Source of the DNA: Phycisphaerae bacterium
Lineage (GTDB): Bacteria > Planctomycetota > Phycisphaerae > Phycisphaerales > Phycisphaeraceae
Length of the DNA: 63,606 bases
Assembly (NCBI GenBank): GCA_030425705.1
Contig: JAUHZU010000017.1
Location: forward strand, 1 to 63,606
Direction: 5' to 3'
The position numbers and the translations under genes are program-made. How positions within the stretch are numbered: the stretch's first letter is position 1; every line of letters starts with the position of its first letter. Positions 15,778-24,498 of the stretch are shown piece after piece. The notes under the pieces are model-generated. The model ran no database searches and had not been told where the DNA came from. It was given only the letters and a program-made list of their open reading frames with translations.

Positions 15778-18700
15778 ATGTTGTGGACCGACTTCCTCAC
15801 CCTCCGTTCCGGGGACCGGTCACAGAGCGCATCACTGGGGCTGCTGCCGCTGGAGCCCCGGCTGCTGTTCACGGCCGTGCCGCTCATCACCGAGTTCCTC
15901 GCGTCGAACCAGACCGGGCTGACCGACGAGGATGGGGACACGTCCGACTGGATCGAGCTGCACAACGCCGGCGATACCGCCCTCGATCTCGCCGGCTGGC
16001 ACCTCACCGACAGCGCCGCCGACCCGACCCAGTGGACCTTCCCGTCGGTCTCGCTTGCTCCGGGCGCGTATGTGGTCGTCTTCGCGTCGAACAAGGACCG
16101 GGCCGACGCGGACGGGACCGAGTTGCACACGAACTTCGCGCTCAGCGCGGCGGGGGAGTACCTCGCGCTTACATCGCCGACGTCCGATGTTGTCTTCGCC
16201 TACGACGCGTTCGACGGGGAGTACCCCCCGCAGTCGGCCGATCGCTCGTACGGCCTCGACGCGCTGGGCAACTCGGTGTTTTTTGACACACCTACACCGG
16301 GTTCGGCGAACCCGCTCGGGGGAGGGCCCAGCGGGGGTGTGATGATCTCCGAGATCATGTACCACCCCGCCAGCGAGAACGACCTCGAGGAATACATCGA
16401 GCTCTACAACCCGACGGCGACGGCGGTCGATCTGACGGGATGGCAGTTCGTGGACGGCGTATCGTTCACTTTCCCGGCGGCAACCATCGACCCCGGCGGA
16501 TACCTGGTGGTCGCGGCGGATACCACGGCGTTTGCCGCGGTGTATCCGGGGGTGGGGGAGGTCGTAGGGGGATGGACCGGTCGGCTGAGCAACGCGTCGG
16601 AGACGATCCGCCTGGCCGACGCGGCGGGTCAGACGGTGGACCTGGTCACCTATGCCGACGAGGGCGACTGGGCCCAGCGCGAGCGCGGGCCCGATGACGT
16701 CGGGCACTTCGGCTGGGTGTGGTCCGATGCTCACGACGGGCTCGGCCGTTCGCTCGAGCTTGTGAACTCTGCGCTGCCTAATGACTACGGCGCGAACTGG
16801 TCGGCGAGTGCGGCCAACCTCGGCACGCCGGGCAGTGTCAACTCCGTAACCGAAACCGATTCGGCCCCGCTGATCCTGGAGGCCACCCACTTCCCGGTCA
16901 TCCCCGGTTCGACGGACCCCGTCACGGTCACGGCCCGCATCCTCGACGAGTCGATGGTCGGTGTCAGCGCCTCGGCGTTCTACCGCGTCGACGGGGCACC
17001 GGTGTTTACGGAGGTTGCCCTGTTCGACGACGGGCTGCACGGCGACGGTGCCGCCGGGGACGGGCTGTTCGGCGGGGCGTTGCCCCCCCAGGCGGACGCT
17101 ACGGTGGTCGAGTTTTACATCCAGGCGAGCGATGCGCTGGGCCACACCCGCACCGCGCCAAATGCGACACAGCCGAGCGGCCTGCAGGAAGCCAACCTGC
17201 TCTATCAGGTCGATGATAGTTTCGACCCGAACGCCGTGTTCCTGCCCGGCGACATGCCGAGCTACCGCCTGATCATGACCGAGGCCGAACGGGCCGAACT
17301 CCAGCAGATCGGTTCCAACCCGGTTGAGGGCTACAGCCGGGCGCAGATGAATGGCACGCTGATCAGCATAAATGAGAACGGGGTCCAGCTCCGGTACAAC
17401 GTCGGGATCCGCAACCGCGGTGAGAGCAGCCGAGACGACCTGCCCAACAGCTACCGCGTCAACCTCGCCTCGGATCGGCCGTGGGAAGGGGTCACCGCGT
17501 TCAACCTGAACACACAGTTCACGCACAACCAGCTTGCCGGGCTTCTCTTCTTCGCGGAGGCCGGGCTGGTCGCGGAAGACGCCGCGGCGGTACTTGTGAC
17601 GGTCAACGGTGCCGACCTCTCCCTGGCGGGCAGCCCGTCTTACGGCGTGTATGTCCAGATCGAAGCGGCCAACAGCGAGTTCGCCAGCAACCACTTCCCG
17701 GGCGACGACAACGGCAACCTCTACAGCGCCAAGCGCACCTCTTCGGGCAACGACCCGGCCGACCTCTCGTACCTGGGTACCGACCCGGACGACTACCGAG
17801 AGATTTATCAGAAGCAGACAAACACGGCCGAGGATGATTTCAGCGATCTGATCCAGCTTGTGGATGTGCTCAACAACACACCCGATGCAATGTATCTGGA
17901 GGCCATGTCACAGGTTGTCAACATCGAGCAATGGCTGACCTACTTCGCGGTCAACGCCATCCTGGGCAACGACGAGACGAGCCTGGCGACGGGCTTCGGC
18001 GACGATTACATCCTCTACCGAGGCATCGAGGACACGCGCTTTGTGCTCATCCCCCACGACATGGACACCATCCTGGGCGAAGGGGAGTCCAACGAACTGC
18101 CGACCGGCACGATCTACCCGGCCGTCGGCAACCCCGTCATGGCCCGGTTCTTCAGCCAGCCGGAGATCGCGGCGCGTTACCACGCCATCCTCCATTCGCT
18201 GCTCGTGACCGTTTTCTCGAAGGAGCGGTTCGACGCGTCGCTGGACGCGTGGATCGGCGCGTTCGCGCCGGCCTCGAACATCGCGGACATGAAGGCGTAC
18301 ATGGACGCGCGCCGGGCCTATATCCTCGGCGAGATCAACGCGCCGCTCACCGTGACCAGCGAACTGCCCCTGGTCGGGGGTTTCCACCAGACAGAACAGA
18401 ACATCGCGGCGCTCTCCGGCACCGCGCCGCTCTCGACAACCGGGTCGGTCCTGGTCAACGGACAACCCGCGGACTACGACCCGGTCACCGGGCAGTGGGC
18501 ATTCGGCGAAACACTGGGCGGAGAGGCCCTCACGCTCATCGCCACAGGATCGGTGTGGCAGTACCTCGACGCCGGCCAGGTCCCCCCGACTACGCCCGGC
18601 AACGACTGGCGGGTCGACGACCCCGGCTGGACACAGTCGGGCCCGGCCCAGCTCGGCTATGGCGACGGTGACGAGCAGACCATCGTCTCCTTCATCGACA

Positions 18701-21582
18701 CCGACCCCGGCACCGCGGGCACCCAGCGCAATATCACCACCTACTTCCGCACAACTTTCAACCTTACCGACGCCGCTTCGATCACCGCCGCAACGATCGA
18801 ACTGCTGCGGGATGACGGCGCGGTGGTTTACCTCAACGGCGTCGAGTTGTTCCGCACCAACATGCCCGCAGGTGTCATCACGGACACCACCACCGCGCTC
18901 CAGGCCATCGGCGGGTCCACCGACGAAAACGCGTACCACAGTTTTGTGATCGATCCGGGCCAGTTGGTGGAGGGTGTCAACGTCCTCGCGGTCGAGATCC
19001 ACCAGGCCGGCCCGACCAGTTCGGACATCAGCTTCGACCTGGGATTCACCGCGGTGCGCGGCGACCCTGCCGCGCTGAGCGGGTTGGGCCTGCGCCCCGG
19101 GATTAACCGCATCACCGTGCAGGCGACCAGCCAACCCGATGGGCTGGGGGAGGTGCTGGAAACCGCGCTGATCGATGTCTGGTACGACACGGGCGTAACC
19201 CAGGCGGTCTCCGGCGTGATCGACACAGACACGACCTGGACCGTCGCTGGCGGGCCGTACCTCGTCACGGGCGACCTGACCGTGACCGCGGGTGCGACCC
19301 TGACGATTGAACCGGGCGTGACTGTGTTCTTTCAGGCCGGCACAGGGATGACGGTCAACGGCGAAGCGCGGGTGTTGGCCGAGGGCACGCCGTTCGAACG
19401 CATCCGCTTCACCTACGACCCGCTGACCGGGACGGGCTGGGACGGGCTGCGATTCGAAGATACGGACGCGGAGTCCCGGCTGACCTACATCGATATGGAG
19501 GCCGGCGACGGGCAGGGTGAGGCGATGTACATCGACCACGCACGCCTGCTCATCGACCACGCCGCGTGGTTCGGTAGTAATCGGCAGGTGCTCAACCTGT
19601 TCCACACCAAGCTGACTGTCAGCCACTCGGATATCCCCGGAATCAGCGGGGATGAGACCGTGCACCTCGTCGGGCTCGAAGCCAATGACGGCGAGTTCCT
19701 CATCTTCGACGACAATGTGTTCGGCCGAAACACCAGCGGTGACGACGTCATCGACCTCAGCCACAGCACCCTCACCCCCGCGACGATCATCTTCCGCAAC
19801 AACACATTCCTAGGCGGCTTTGACGACGGCATCGACACCGATGGCTTCCCCGTCCTGATCGAGAACAACTTTTTCACCGACTTCCACCTCGACAGCGCCC
19901 GTCCAACCACGTCTAACGCGGTATCGACCGGCAGGGTCGAGGTCGGTGGAGAGATCATCTCCAGCGACGTCACGCTGATCGGCAACATCTTCTTCGACGT
20001 CGACCACGCGCTGCTGCTCAAGGACTTCGCCTCCGCGACGCTGATGAACAACACGATCGTTGGCGCAACGATCGGCGCGATCCAGCTTTCCGAGCCCGGC
20101 GGGACCAGCGTCATCGGCCCCGGGGCGTCTGTCCACATCGACGGCGTCCTCTTCTGGGACAACGCCGCGCTGTTCGCGAATGTAGACCCCGCGACGGTCA
20201 TCACACTCGACCGCTCGATCGTTCCGGCCGAGTACATCGGGCTCGGCACCGGCAACCTTGCCGCCGACCCGCTCCTGGCTGACCCCGCCGGCGGAGATTT
20301 CAGCGTGCTTGCCGGTTCGCCTGCGCTCTTGGCAGGGCCCGACGGCACTGATATCGGCGCGGTCCAGGCCCCACGCTTTGAGACCCTCCGCATCAGCGAA
20401 CTGCACTACCACCCCGCCGGTCCGACCCCGGCCGAGCTGGCCGCGGGCTTCACCGACGCCGATCAGTTCGAATTCATCGAACTGGTCAACACCAGCGACG
20501 CCCAAAAGCTGGACCTCGGCGGCGTGGCGTTTGTCGACGGCATCAGCTTCAGCTTTGCGGAAGGTACGACGCTCCTGCCGGGCGAGCGGCTGGTGCTGGT
20601 CGCGGACCTTGACGCTTTCGTGGCACGCTACGGCACCGGCGTCGAGGTCGCGGGCGTCTACAGCGGGCAGCTCAGCAACGGCGGCGAGTTGATCGAACTC
20701 GTCTCGCCCGTCGGCCTGACAATCCAGTCCTTTACCTTCGGCACCGCGGCCCAGCCCAACTGGCCGACGACACCCGACGGTGACGGTCCTTCCCTGGTTG
20801 TGATCGACACCGACGCCGACTACAACGACAGCAACAACTGGGCAGCCAGTTCGTTCACCCACGGCACACCCGGGACCGACGAAACCCAGAGCATCCCGGG
20901 TGACATCACCGGCGATGGCTACGTCGGCATCGAGGATCTCGACGCGCTTCTGATGTTCTGGGGCGACAGCGCCGCGTCGAGTGCTGGAGCCGATGCGGCC
21001 GATCTGAACCAAGACGGCACCGTGGGTTCCCCGGACTTGGACATTGTGCTTGCGAACTTCGGCCAGGGATTGCCACCCAGCACGGCGACCTCCAACGGCA
21101 ACGTGCCCGATGATCCAGTTGCGACCTCGGAGGCGGGGCGCGACCCCCAAGGCGCTGACGCGGGTGACCAGACTGGTGGCGACGGAGAACCGGGTGCAGA
21201 CGGACCCGCGCCTGGTATCCCTGACCCGGTCGGCGGTATTGAGCCGCGACCAGACACATCACCGACGACGGACCCACGACGCCCGGCGGGTGGTGGCGAC
21301 ACGTCCAGGCCATCAGCCCCGACGTCACGACCCATCGGCGGTGCGTCCGGGCCGGCCGTTACGAGCCCAGCATCTCGCCCCACGGACACGGTGGCGAACT
21401 CGCTACCCATGACGGATGCCCTCGCTGCGGCCGCGTGGGATCTTCAATTCTCGGATCGTAGTGCGGTTGCCGCGTTGGACCTCACGCGGCCGAAGAGGAA
21501 CGAGCCACCGATCGCCGTGTCAGCTCTTAGATCGAGTCGAGATGTTCTGCAACGGAGGTTTGACGCCCTCGAGATGGACTGA
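15778..21582 (+). CDS. Giant LEPR-XLL surface protein with lamin-tail, CotH, beta-helix and dockerin domains
   Basis: A 1934-residue exported protein. The N-terminus has the LEPR-XLL sorting motif (LEPRLLFTA). Approximate domains are: lamin-tail 34-177 and 187-358, an Ig-like module 361-474, a CotH kinase-like domain 488-858 with HDMD near 760, and a galactose-binding-like module near 920-1095 (DDGAVVYLNGVELFRTNMP). A right-handed beta-helix-like region follows at 1150-1520, then a third lamin-tail 1535-1695 and two dockerin-like calcium loops (GDITGDGYVGIEDL, DLNQDGTVGSPDL). The end is a Pro/Thr/Asp-rich linker and an Arg-containing tail. The start at 15778 has GGAG eight bases upstream; an upstream TTG at 15706 was rejected. 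It is probably cell-surface or extracellular. A paralogue starts at 60870. Confidence 0.85.
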   Translation: MLWTDFLTLRSGDRSQSASLGLLPLEPRLLFTAVPLITEFLASNQTGLTDEDGDTSDWIELHNAGDTALDLAGWHLTDSAADPTQWTFPSVSLAPGAYVVVFASNKDRADADGTELHTNFALSAAGEYLALTSPTSDVVFAYDAFDGEYPPQSADRSYGLDALGNSVFFDTPTPGSANPLGGGPSGGVMISEIMYHPASENDLEEYIELYNPTATAVDLTGWQFVDGVSFTFPAATIDPGGYLVVAADTTAFAAVYPGVGEVVGGWTGRLSNASETIRLADAAGQTVDLVTYADEGDWAQRERGPDDVGHFGWVWSDAHDGLGRSLELVNSALPNDYGANWSASAANLGTPGSVNSVTETDSAPLILEATHFPVIPGSTDPVTVTARILDESMVGVSASAFYRVDGAPVFTEVALFDDGLHGDGAAGDGLFGGALPPQADATVVEFYIQASDALGHTRTAPNATQPSGLQEANLLYQVDDSFDPNAVFLPGDMPSYRLIMTEAERAELQQIGSNPVEGYSRAQMNGTLISINENGVQLRYNVGIRNRGESSRDDLPNSYRVNLASDRPWEGVTAFNLNTQFTHNQLAGLLFFAEAGLVAEDAAAVLVTVNGADLSLAGSPSYGVYVQIEAANSEFASNHFPGDDNGNLYSAKRTSSGNDPADLSYLGTDPDDYREIYQKQTNTAEDDFSDLIQLVDVLNNTPDAMYLEAMSQVVNIEQWLTYFAVNAILGNDETSLATGFGDDYILYRGIEDTRFVLIPHDMDTILGEGESNELPTGTIYPAVGNPVMARFFSQPEIAARYHAILHSLLVTVFSKERFDASLDAWIGAFAPASNIADMKAYMDARRAYILGEINAPLTVTSELPLVGGFHQTEQNIAALSGTAPLSTTGSVLVNGQPADYDPVTGQWAFGETLGGEALTLIATGSVWQYLDAGQVPPTTPGNDWRVDDPGWTQSGPAQLGYGDGDEQTIVSFIDTDPGTAGTQRNITTYFRTTFNLTDAASITAATIELLRDDGAVVYLNGVELFRTNMPAGVITDTTTALQAIGGSTDENAYHSFVIDPGQLVEGVNVLAVEIHQAGPTSSDISFDLGFTAVRGDPAALSGLGLRPGINRITVQATSQPDGLGEVLETALIDVWYDTGVTQAVSGVIDTDTTWTVAGGPYLVTGDLTVTAGATLTIEPGVTVFFQAGTGMTVNGEARVLAEGTPFERIRFTYDPLTGTGWDGLRFEDTDAESRLTYIDMEAGDGQGEAMYIDHARLLIDHAAWFGSNRQVLNLFHTKLTVSHSDIPGISGDETVHLVGLEANDGEFLIFDDNVFGRNTSGDDVIDLSHSTLTPATIIFRNNTFLGGFDDGIDTDGFPVLIENNFFTDFHLDSARPTTSNAVSTGRVEVGGEIISSDVTLIGNIFFDVDHALLLKDFASATLMNNTIVGATIGAIQLSEPGGTSVIGPGASVHIDGVLFWDNAALFANVDPATVITLDRSIVPAEYIGLGTGNLAADPLLADPAGGDFSVLAGSPALLAGPDGTDIGAVQAPRFETLRISELHYHPAGPTPAELAAGFTDADQFEFIELVNTSDAQKLDLGGVAFVDGISFSFAEGTTLLPGERLVLVADLDAFVARYGTGVEVAGVYSGQLSNGGELIELVSPVGLTIQSFTFGTAAQPNWPTTPDGDGPSLVVIDTDADYNDSNNWAASSFTHGTPGTDETQSIPGDITGDGYVGIEDLDALLMFWGDSAASSAGADAADLNQDGTVGSPDLDIVLANFGQGLPPSTATSNGNVPDDPVATSEAGRDPQGADAGDQTGGDGEPGADGPAPGIPDPVGGIEPRPDTSPTTDPRRPAGGGDTSRPSAPTSRPIGGASGPAVTSPASRPTDTVANSLPMTDALAAAAWDLQFSDRSAVAALDLTRPKRNEPPIAVSALRSSRDVLQRRFDALEMD

Positions 21583-21697
21583 TTCTCTACTGATATCAGT
21601 GAATGGACAATAGGCCGAGCAATACGGCTGCGCCGCCGCAGCAGCGCTTGCCCAGTGGTTGACCCCGGTTGGCCATCCCTGACAAGAACCGACGAGA

Positions 21698-21770
21698 TGG
21701 AGCCGAAGGGGATCGAACCCTCAACCTCTGCATTGCGAACGCAGCGCTCTCCCAATTGAGCTACGGCCCC
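21698..21770 (-). tRNA. tRNA-Ala (anticodon CGC)
   Basis: On the minus strand the gene reads GGGGCCG at the 5' end and CGGCTCC plus discriminator A at the 3' end, pairing as the acceptor stem with one G-T pair. The D arm (GCTCAATTGGGAGAGC), the anticodon stem-loop with loop TTCGCAA (anticodon CGC) and the T arm (GAGGGTTCGATCCCCTTC) are intact. Length is 73 bases and CCA is not encoded. It decodes GCG, a frequent codon in this GC-rich genome. Confidence 0.95.
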
Positions 21771-22143
21771 GTGGAACGGGGTATTGTCACGCGGGTCAAC
21801 GGCCGGGTCAAGCGCTGCCTTGAGATGGGCTGTGGGTAGATTTTTCTGGACGGGGCGGGGGGTGGTACGATAGGATGCATTAGCGAGCCCGCCGCCTTGA
21901 CGCAGGGAACCGACAGGGGTCTAATGCGTCCGATGAGGCAGTGTGTGGTGCGTCTCGGCAAGATCATTCCTTCCTTCATGCCGTGTACGACGCTCGAGCA
22001 ACCCGAACCAACTGATTGGCACCGCGCCCGCGGTGCATGGCGTCTCGGCGAGGTCCTCGCCGCGTTCGTCGGATATGTAGTACCCTCACCGGGCCAGTTG
22101 TCGCCGGTGAGACCGCTAGGCCATTGAATCTCAGGAGCTTACC
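21771..22143 (+). promoter_or_regulatory. 373-bp leader/promoter region of the PilM-type operon
   Basis: No convincing gene is present. A possible -10 element (TACGAT) lies at 21866-21871, which would give a leader of about 265 bases. A TCAGGAG ribosome site directly precedes the ATG at 22144. A small frame at 21897-22127 has no ribosome site or hydrophobic pattern and was not called. The leader is long enough to hold a structured RNA, but I recognise no known riboswitch consensus. Confidence 0.35.
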
Positions 22144-24498
22144 ATGGCCCGCAAGAACGAAGCATGGGGCATCGAGGTCGGATCACAGGCGATCAAAGCC
22201 CTCAAGCTCTCCCGCCAGGGCAACGGCGTCGCGCTGGAAGACTTCGACGTCCTCCCCTTTAAGCAGATCCTCACGACCCCGGACATCAACGTCGAGGAGG
22301 CCGTCCGGGTCAACCTCGACGCGCTGATCCAGAAGCACGAGCTGGACAAGTCGCAGGTCGTGGTCTCCGTGCCCGGCCACATGGCGTTCGCCCGCTTCGC
22401 CAAGCTGCCGCCCGTCGAGCCCAGCAAGGTCCAGGGCATCGTCGAGTACGAGGCCCGCCAGCAGATCCCGTTCCCGATCGAGCAGGTGGAGTGGGATTAC
22501 CAGGTCTTCGCGCAGGACGACGCCCCCGACGTCGAGGTCGGCATCTTCGCGATCACCAAGGAGCGGGTCGCCCAGTTCCTGTCGAACTACCGCGCGGTCG
22601 ACCTGCGGGTGGATGCGCTGACGCTCTCGCCGATCGCGGTCTACAACGCCTTTGCCTACGAGACCGCCCAGGGCGACCAGGCCGACGGCACCGTCTACCT
22701 CGATATCGGCACCGTCTCGACCGACATCATCATCGTCGAGTCCGGCGGCATCTGGCTTCGGACCCTGCCCCTGGGCGGGAACCACTTCACCGAAGCCCTG
22801 ATGAAGCAGTTTAAGATCAGCTTCGCCCGGGCGGAGAAGCTGAAGAAGGAAGCCTCGACCAGCAAGTACGCCAAGCAGATCTTCCAGGCCATGCGCGGCG
22901 TCTTCCACGACCTGGTCCAGGAGATCCAGCGTTCGCTGGGCTTCTACCAGTCGATGAACCGCGATGCCGAGCTCGAGCGCGTCGTCGGTGTCGGCTCGAC
23001 CTGGAAGCTGCCGGGGCTCCAGAAGTACCTGAAGCAGCACCTGCAGATCGAGGTGAGCCGGCCCGACGGGTTTGCACGGATCGAGGCCGACGGCAAGCGT
23101 GCTGCCGACTTCTCCAGCCAGGCGATGACAATGGCGACGGCCTACGGGCTGGCGCTGCAGGGGCTGGGCCTCGAGTCGGTGTCGGCCAACGTGCTGCCGC
23201 AGGTCATCCTCCGCCAGCGGATGTGGAAGGCCAAGCAGCCCTGGATCGGGGCCGCGGCCGCGTGTGTCGCGATCGGGGCCGGCGTCGCCGGGGTAACCCA
23301 CTACGTCAAGGCCTCGGGCTACGACGCCATCGCCAGCGAAGGGCTCGCGGAAGTCGACCAAACGATCCGGCAAGCCAATGGATTCAAGACCGACATCAAC
23401 GAGGTCGTCAGCGAAGACCCCCGGCCGGAGATCGAGAACTACCGACGTGCGTTCGACTACCGCGACCTGATGCCCAAGCTGTCGGCCGACCTCGCCCTGG
23501 CGCTCCAGGCGATCGAGCCGCAGGACGAGATCCTGTCGGGCGATCCCGAGCAGATCGCGACGATCCCGCGTAGTGACCGTCGGCAGATCTGGATCGACGA
23601 GATGACTGCCGAGTTCAAGCCGGTGCCCGCCTCCTCCGAGCTGCCATCGGACCTGGCGGGACAGGCGGCCACGGGGCAGACGTTCTTCGTGGACGCGACC
23701 GAGACCACGCCGCGCAGCGGACCGACGATCACGCTGACCATCCGCGGCCGCACGCCGATGGACCGTATCCAGGCCTCGGAGCTGATCGAGAGCCGGCTCG
23801 TGCAGTGGTATCGCGACAACGCGGTGCAGGCCGACCGGCCGTACGAGTATGTTGTCGCCGAACGCGCCCGCGACTTCCTGCCCAGCCTGATCCAGGTCGG
23901 CTCGCGTGCGGAACGCACCGGTACACTCTTGGGCAATGTCGGCAACAGCGGGGGCGGGCTCAGCGGCCGCGGCGGCACCGGGTTCCCCGGCCTCGGCGGT
24001 CTGGGGGGCAGCCCCGGCGGCCGTGGCGGCTTAGGCGGTACCACCCCAGGGGGCCGCGGCGGGCTGGGTGGCACTACACCCGGCGGACGCGGCGGCCCCG
24101 GCGGCCTGCAGGGCCCCGGCGGCCTCCAAGGGCCCGGCGGGCTGCAGGGCACCGATGGGCTGAACAACCCCGGCGGTACCGGCACCACCGAGACGCAGGC
24201 ACCGACGATCCAGACCGCCGGCGGCACGACCTACGCCCTCGGCACCAACGGCTGGTCCCTCGCGGCACTGCTGCCCGAACGCCCGCTGTCGAACGAAGAC
24301 AGCAGTCAGGACATGAGCTTTACGATCACCTTCGACGTGATCCTCGTCCCCCCGGTCGAGGCACGCCGCACCATGACCCCGGCCGGCCGGGTCCTCCCCG
24401 ATGACGACTCGGCGCAGCCCGAGCCCTCCGCAGACGCCGCCAACCCGTCGGTGGGTCAAACACCGATCGATCTTGAACAAGAGGAGCAAACGTCGTGA
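22144..24498 (+). CDS. pilM: PilM-type pilus assembly ATPase-fold protein fused to a PilN-like part with Gly-rich insert
   Basis: A 784-residue protein. Residues 1-350 are PilM (actin/FtsA-like fold): GIEVGSQAIKALKLSR, VVSVPGHMAFARFAKLPPVE, YEARQQIPFPIEQVEWDYQ, YLDIGTVSTDIIIV and GVGSTWKLPGLQKYL. PilM normally ends here (about 350 residues). This one continues with a membrane helix (about 362-382) and a PilN/PilO-like periplasmic part containing ITLTIRGRTPMDRIQASELI. A Gly-rich low-complexity insert (residues about 600-680, repeats of GGRGGLGG and GPGGLQ) interrupts that part, and the tail is acidic. It is the first gene of a three-gene operon, with a four-base GTGA overlap to the next. It probably forms the inner-membrane alignment platform of a type IV pilus or type II secretion-like machine. 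Confidence 0.85.
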   Translation: MARKNEAWGIEVGSQAIKALKLSRQGNGVALEDFDVLPFKQILTTPDINVEEAVRVNLDALIQKHELDKSQVVVSVPGHMAFARFAKLPPVEPSKVQGIVEYEARQQIPFPIEQVEWDYQVFAQDDAPDVEVGIFAITKERVAQFLSNYRAVDLRVDALTLSPIAVYNAFAYETAQGDQADGTVYLDIGTVSTDIIIVESGGIWLRTLPLGGNHFTEALMKQFKISFARAEKLKKEASTSKYAKQIFQAMRGVFHDLVQEIQRSLGFYQSMNRDAELERVVGVGSTWKLPGLQKYLKQHLQIEVSRPDGFARIEADGKRAADFSSQAMTMATAYGLALQGLGLESVSANVLPQVILRQRMWKAKQPWIGAAAACVAIGAGVAGVTHYVKASGYDAIASEGLAEVDQTIRQANGFKTDINEVVSEDPRPEIENYRRAFDYRDLMPKLSADLALALQAIEPQDEILSGDPEQIATIPRSDRRQIWIDEMTAEFKPVPASSELPSDLAGQAATGQTFFVDATETTPRSGPTITLTIRGRTPMDRIQASELIESRLVQWYRDNAVQADRPYEYVVAERARDFLPSLIQVGSRAERTGTLLGNVGNSGGGLSGRGGTGFPGLGGLGGSPGGRGGLGGTTPGGRGGLGGTTPGGRGGPGGLQGPGGLQGPGGLQGTDGLNNPGGTGTTETQAPTIQTAGGTTYALGTNGWSLAALLPERPLSNEDSSQDMSFTITFDVILVPPVEARRTMTPAGRVLPDDDSAQPEPSADAANPSVGQTPIDLEQEEQTS

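Noticed and set aside
15832-17694. 620-codon open frame on the minus strand inside the giant surface gene
   Set aside because: The plus strand has clear lamin-tail and CotH domains. The minus frame has no recognisable motif and arises from high GC.
21897-22127. Possible 76-codon gene before pilM
   Set aside because: No ribosome site, no recognisable motif, and a position in the leader.
23940-24180. CRISPR-like repeated DNA in the pilus genes
   Set aside because: The repeats are codon-level Gly-rich protein repeats, of unequal length and without spacers.
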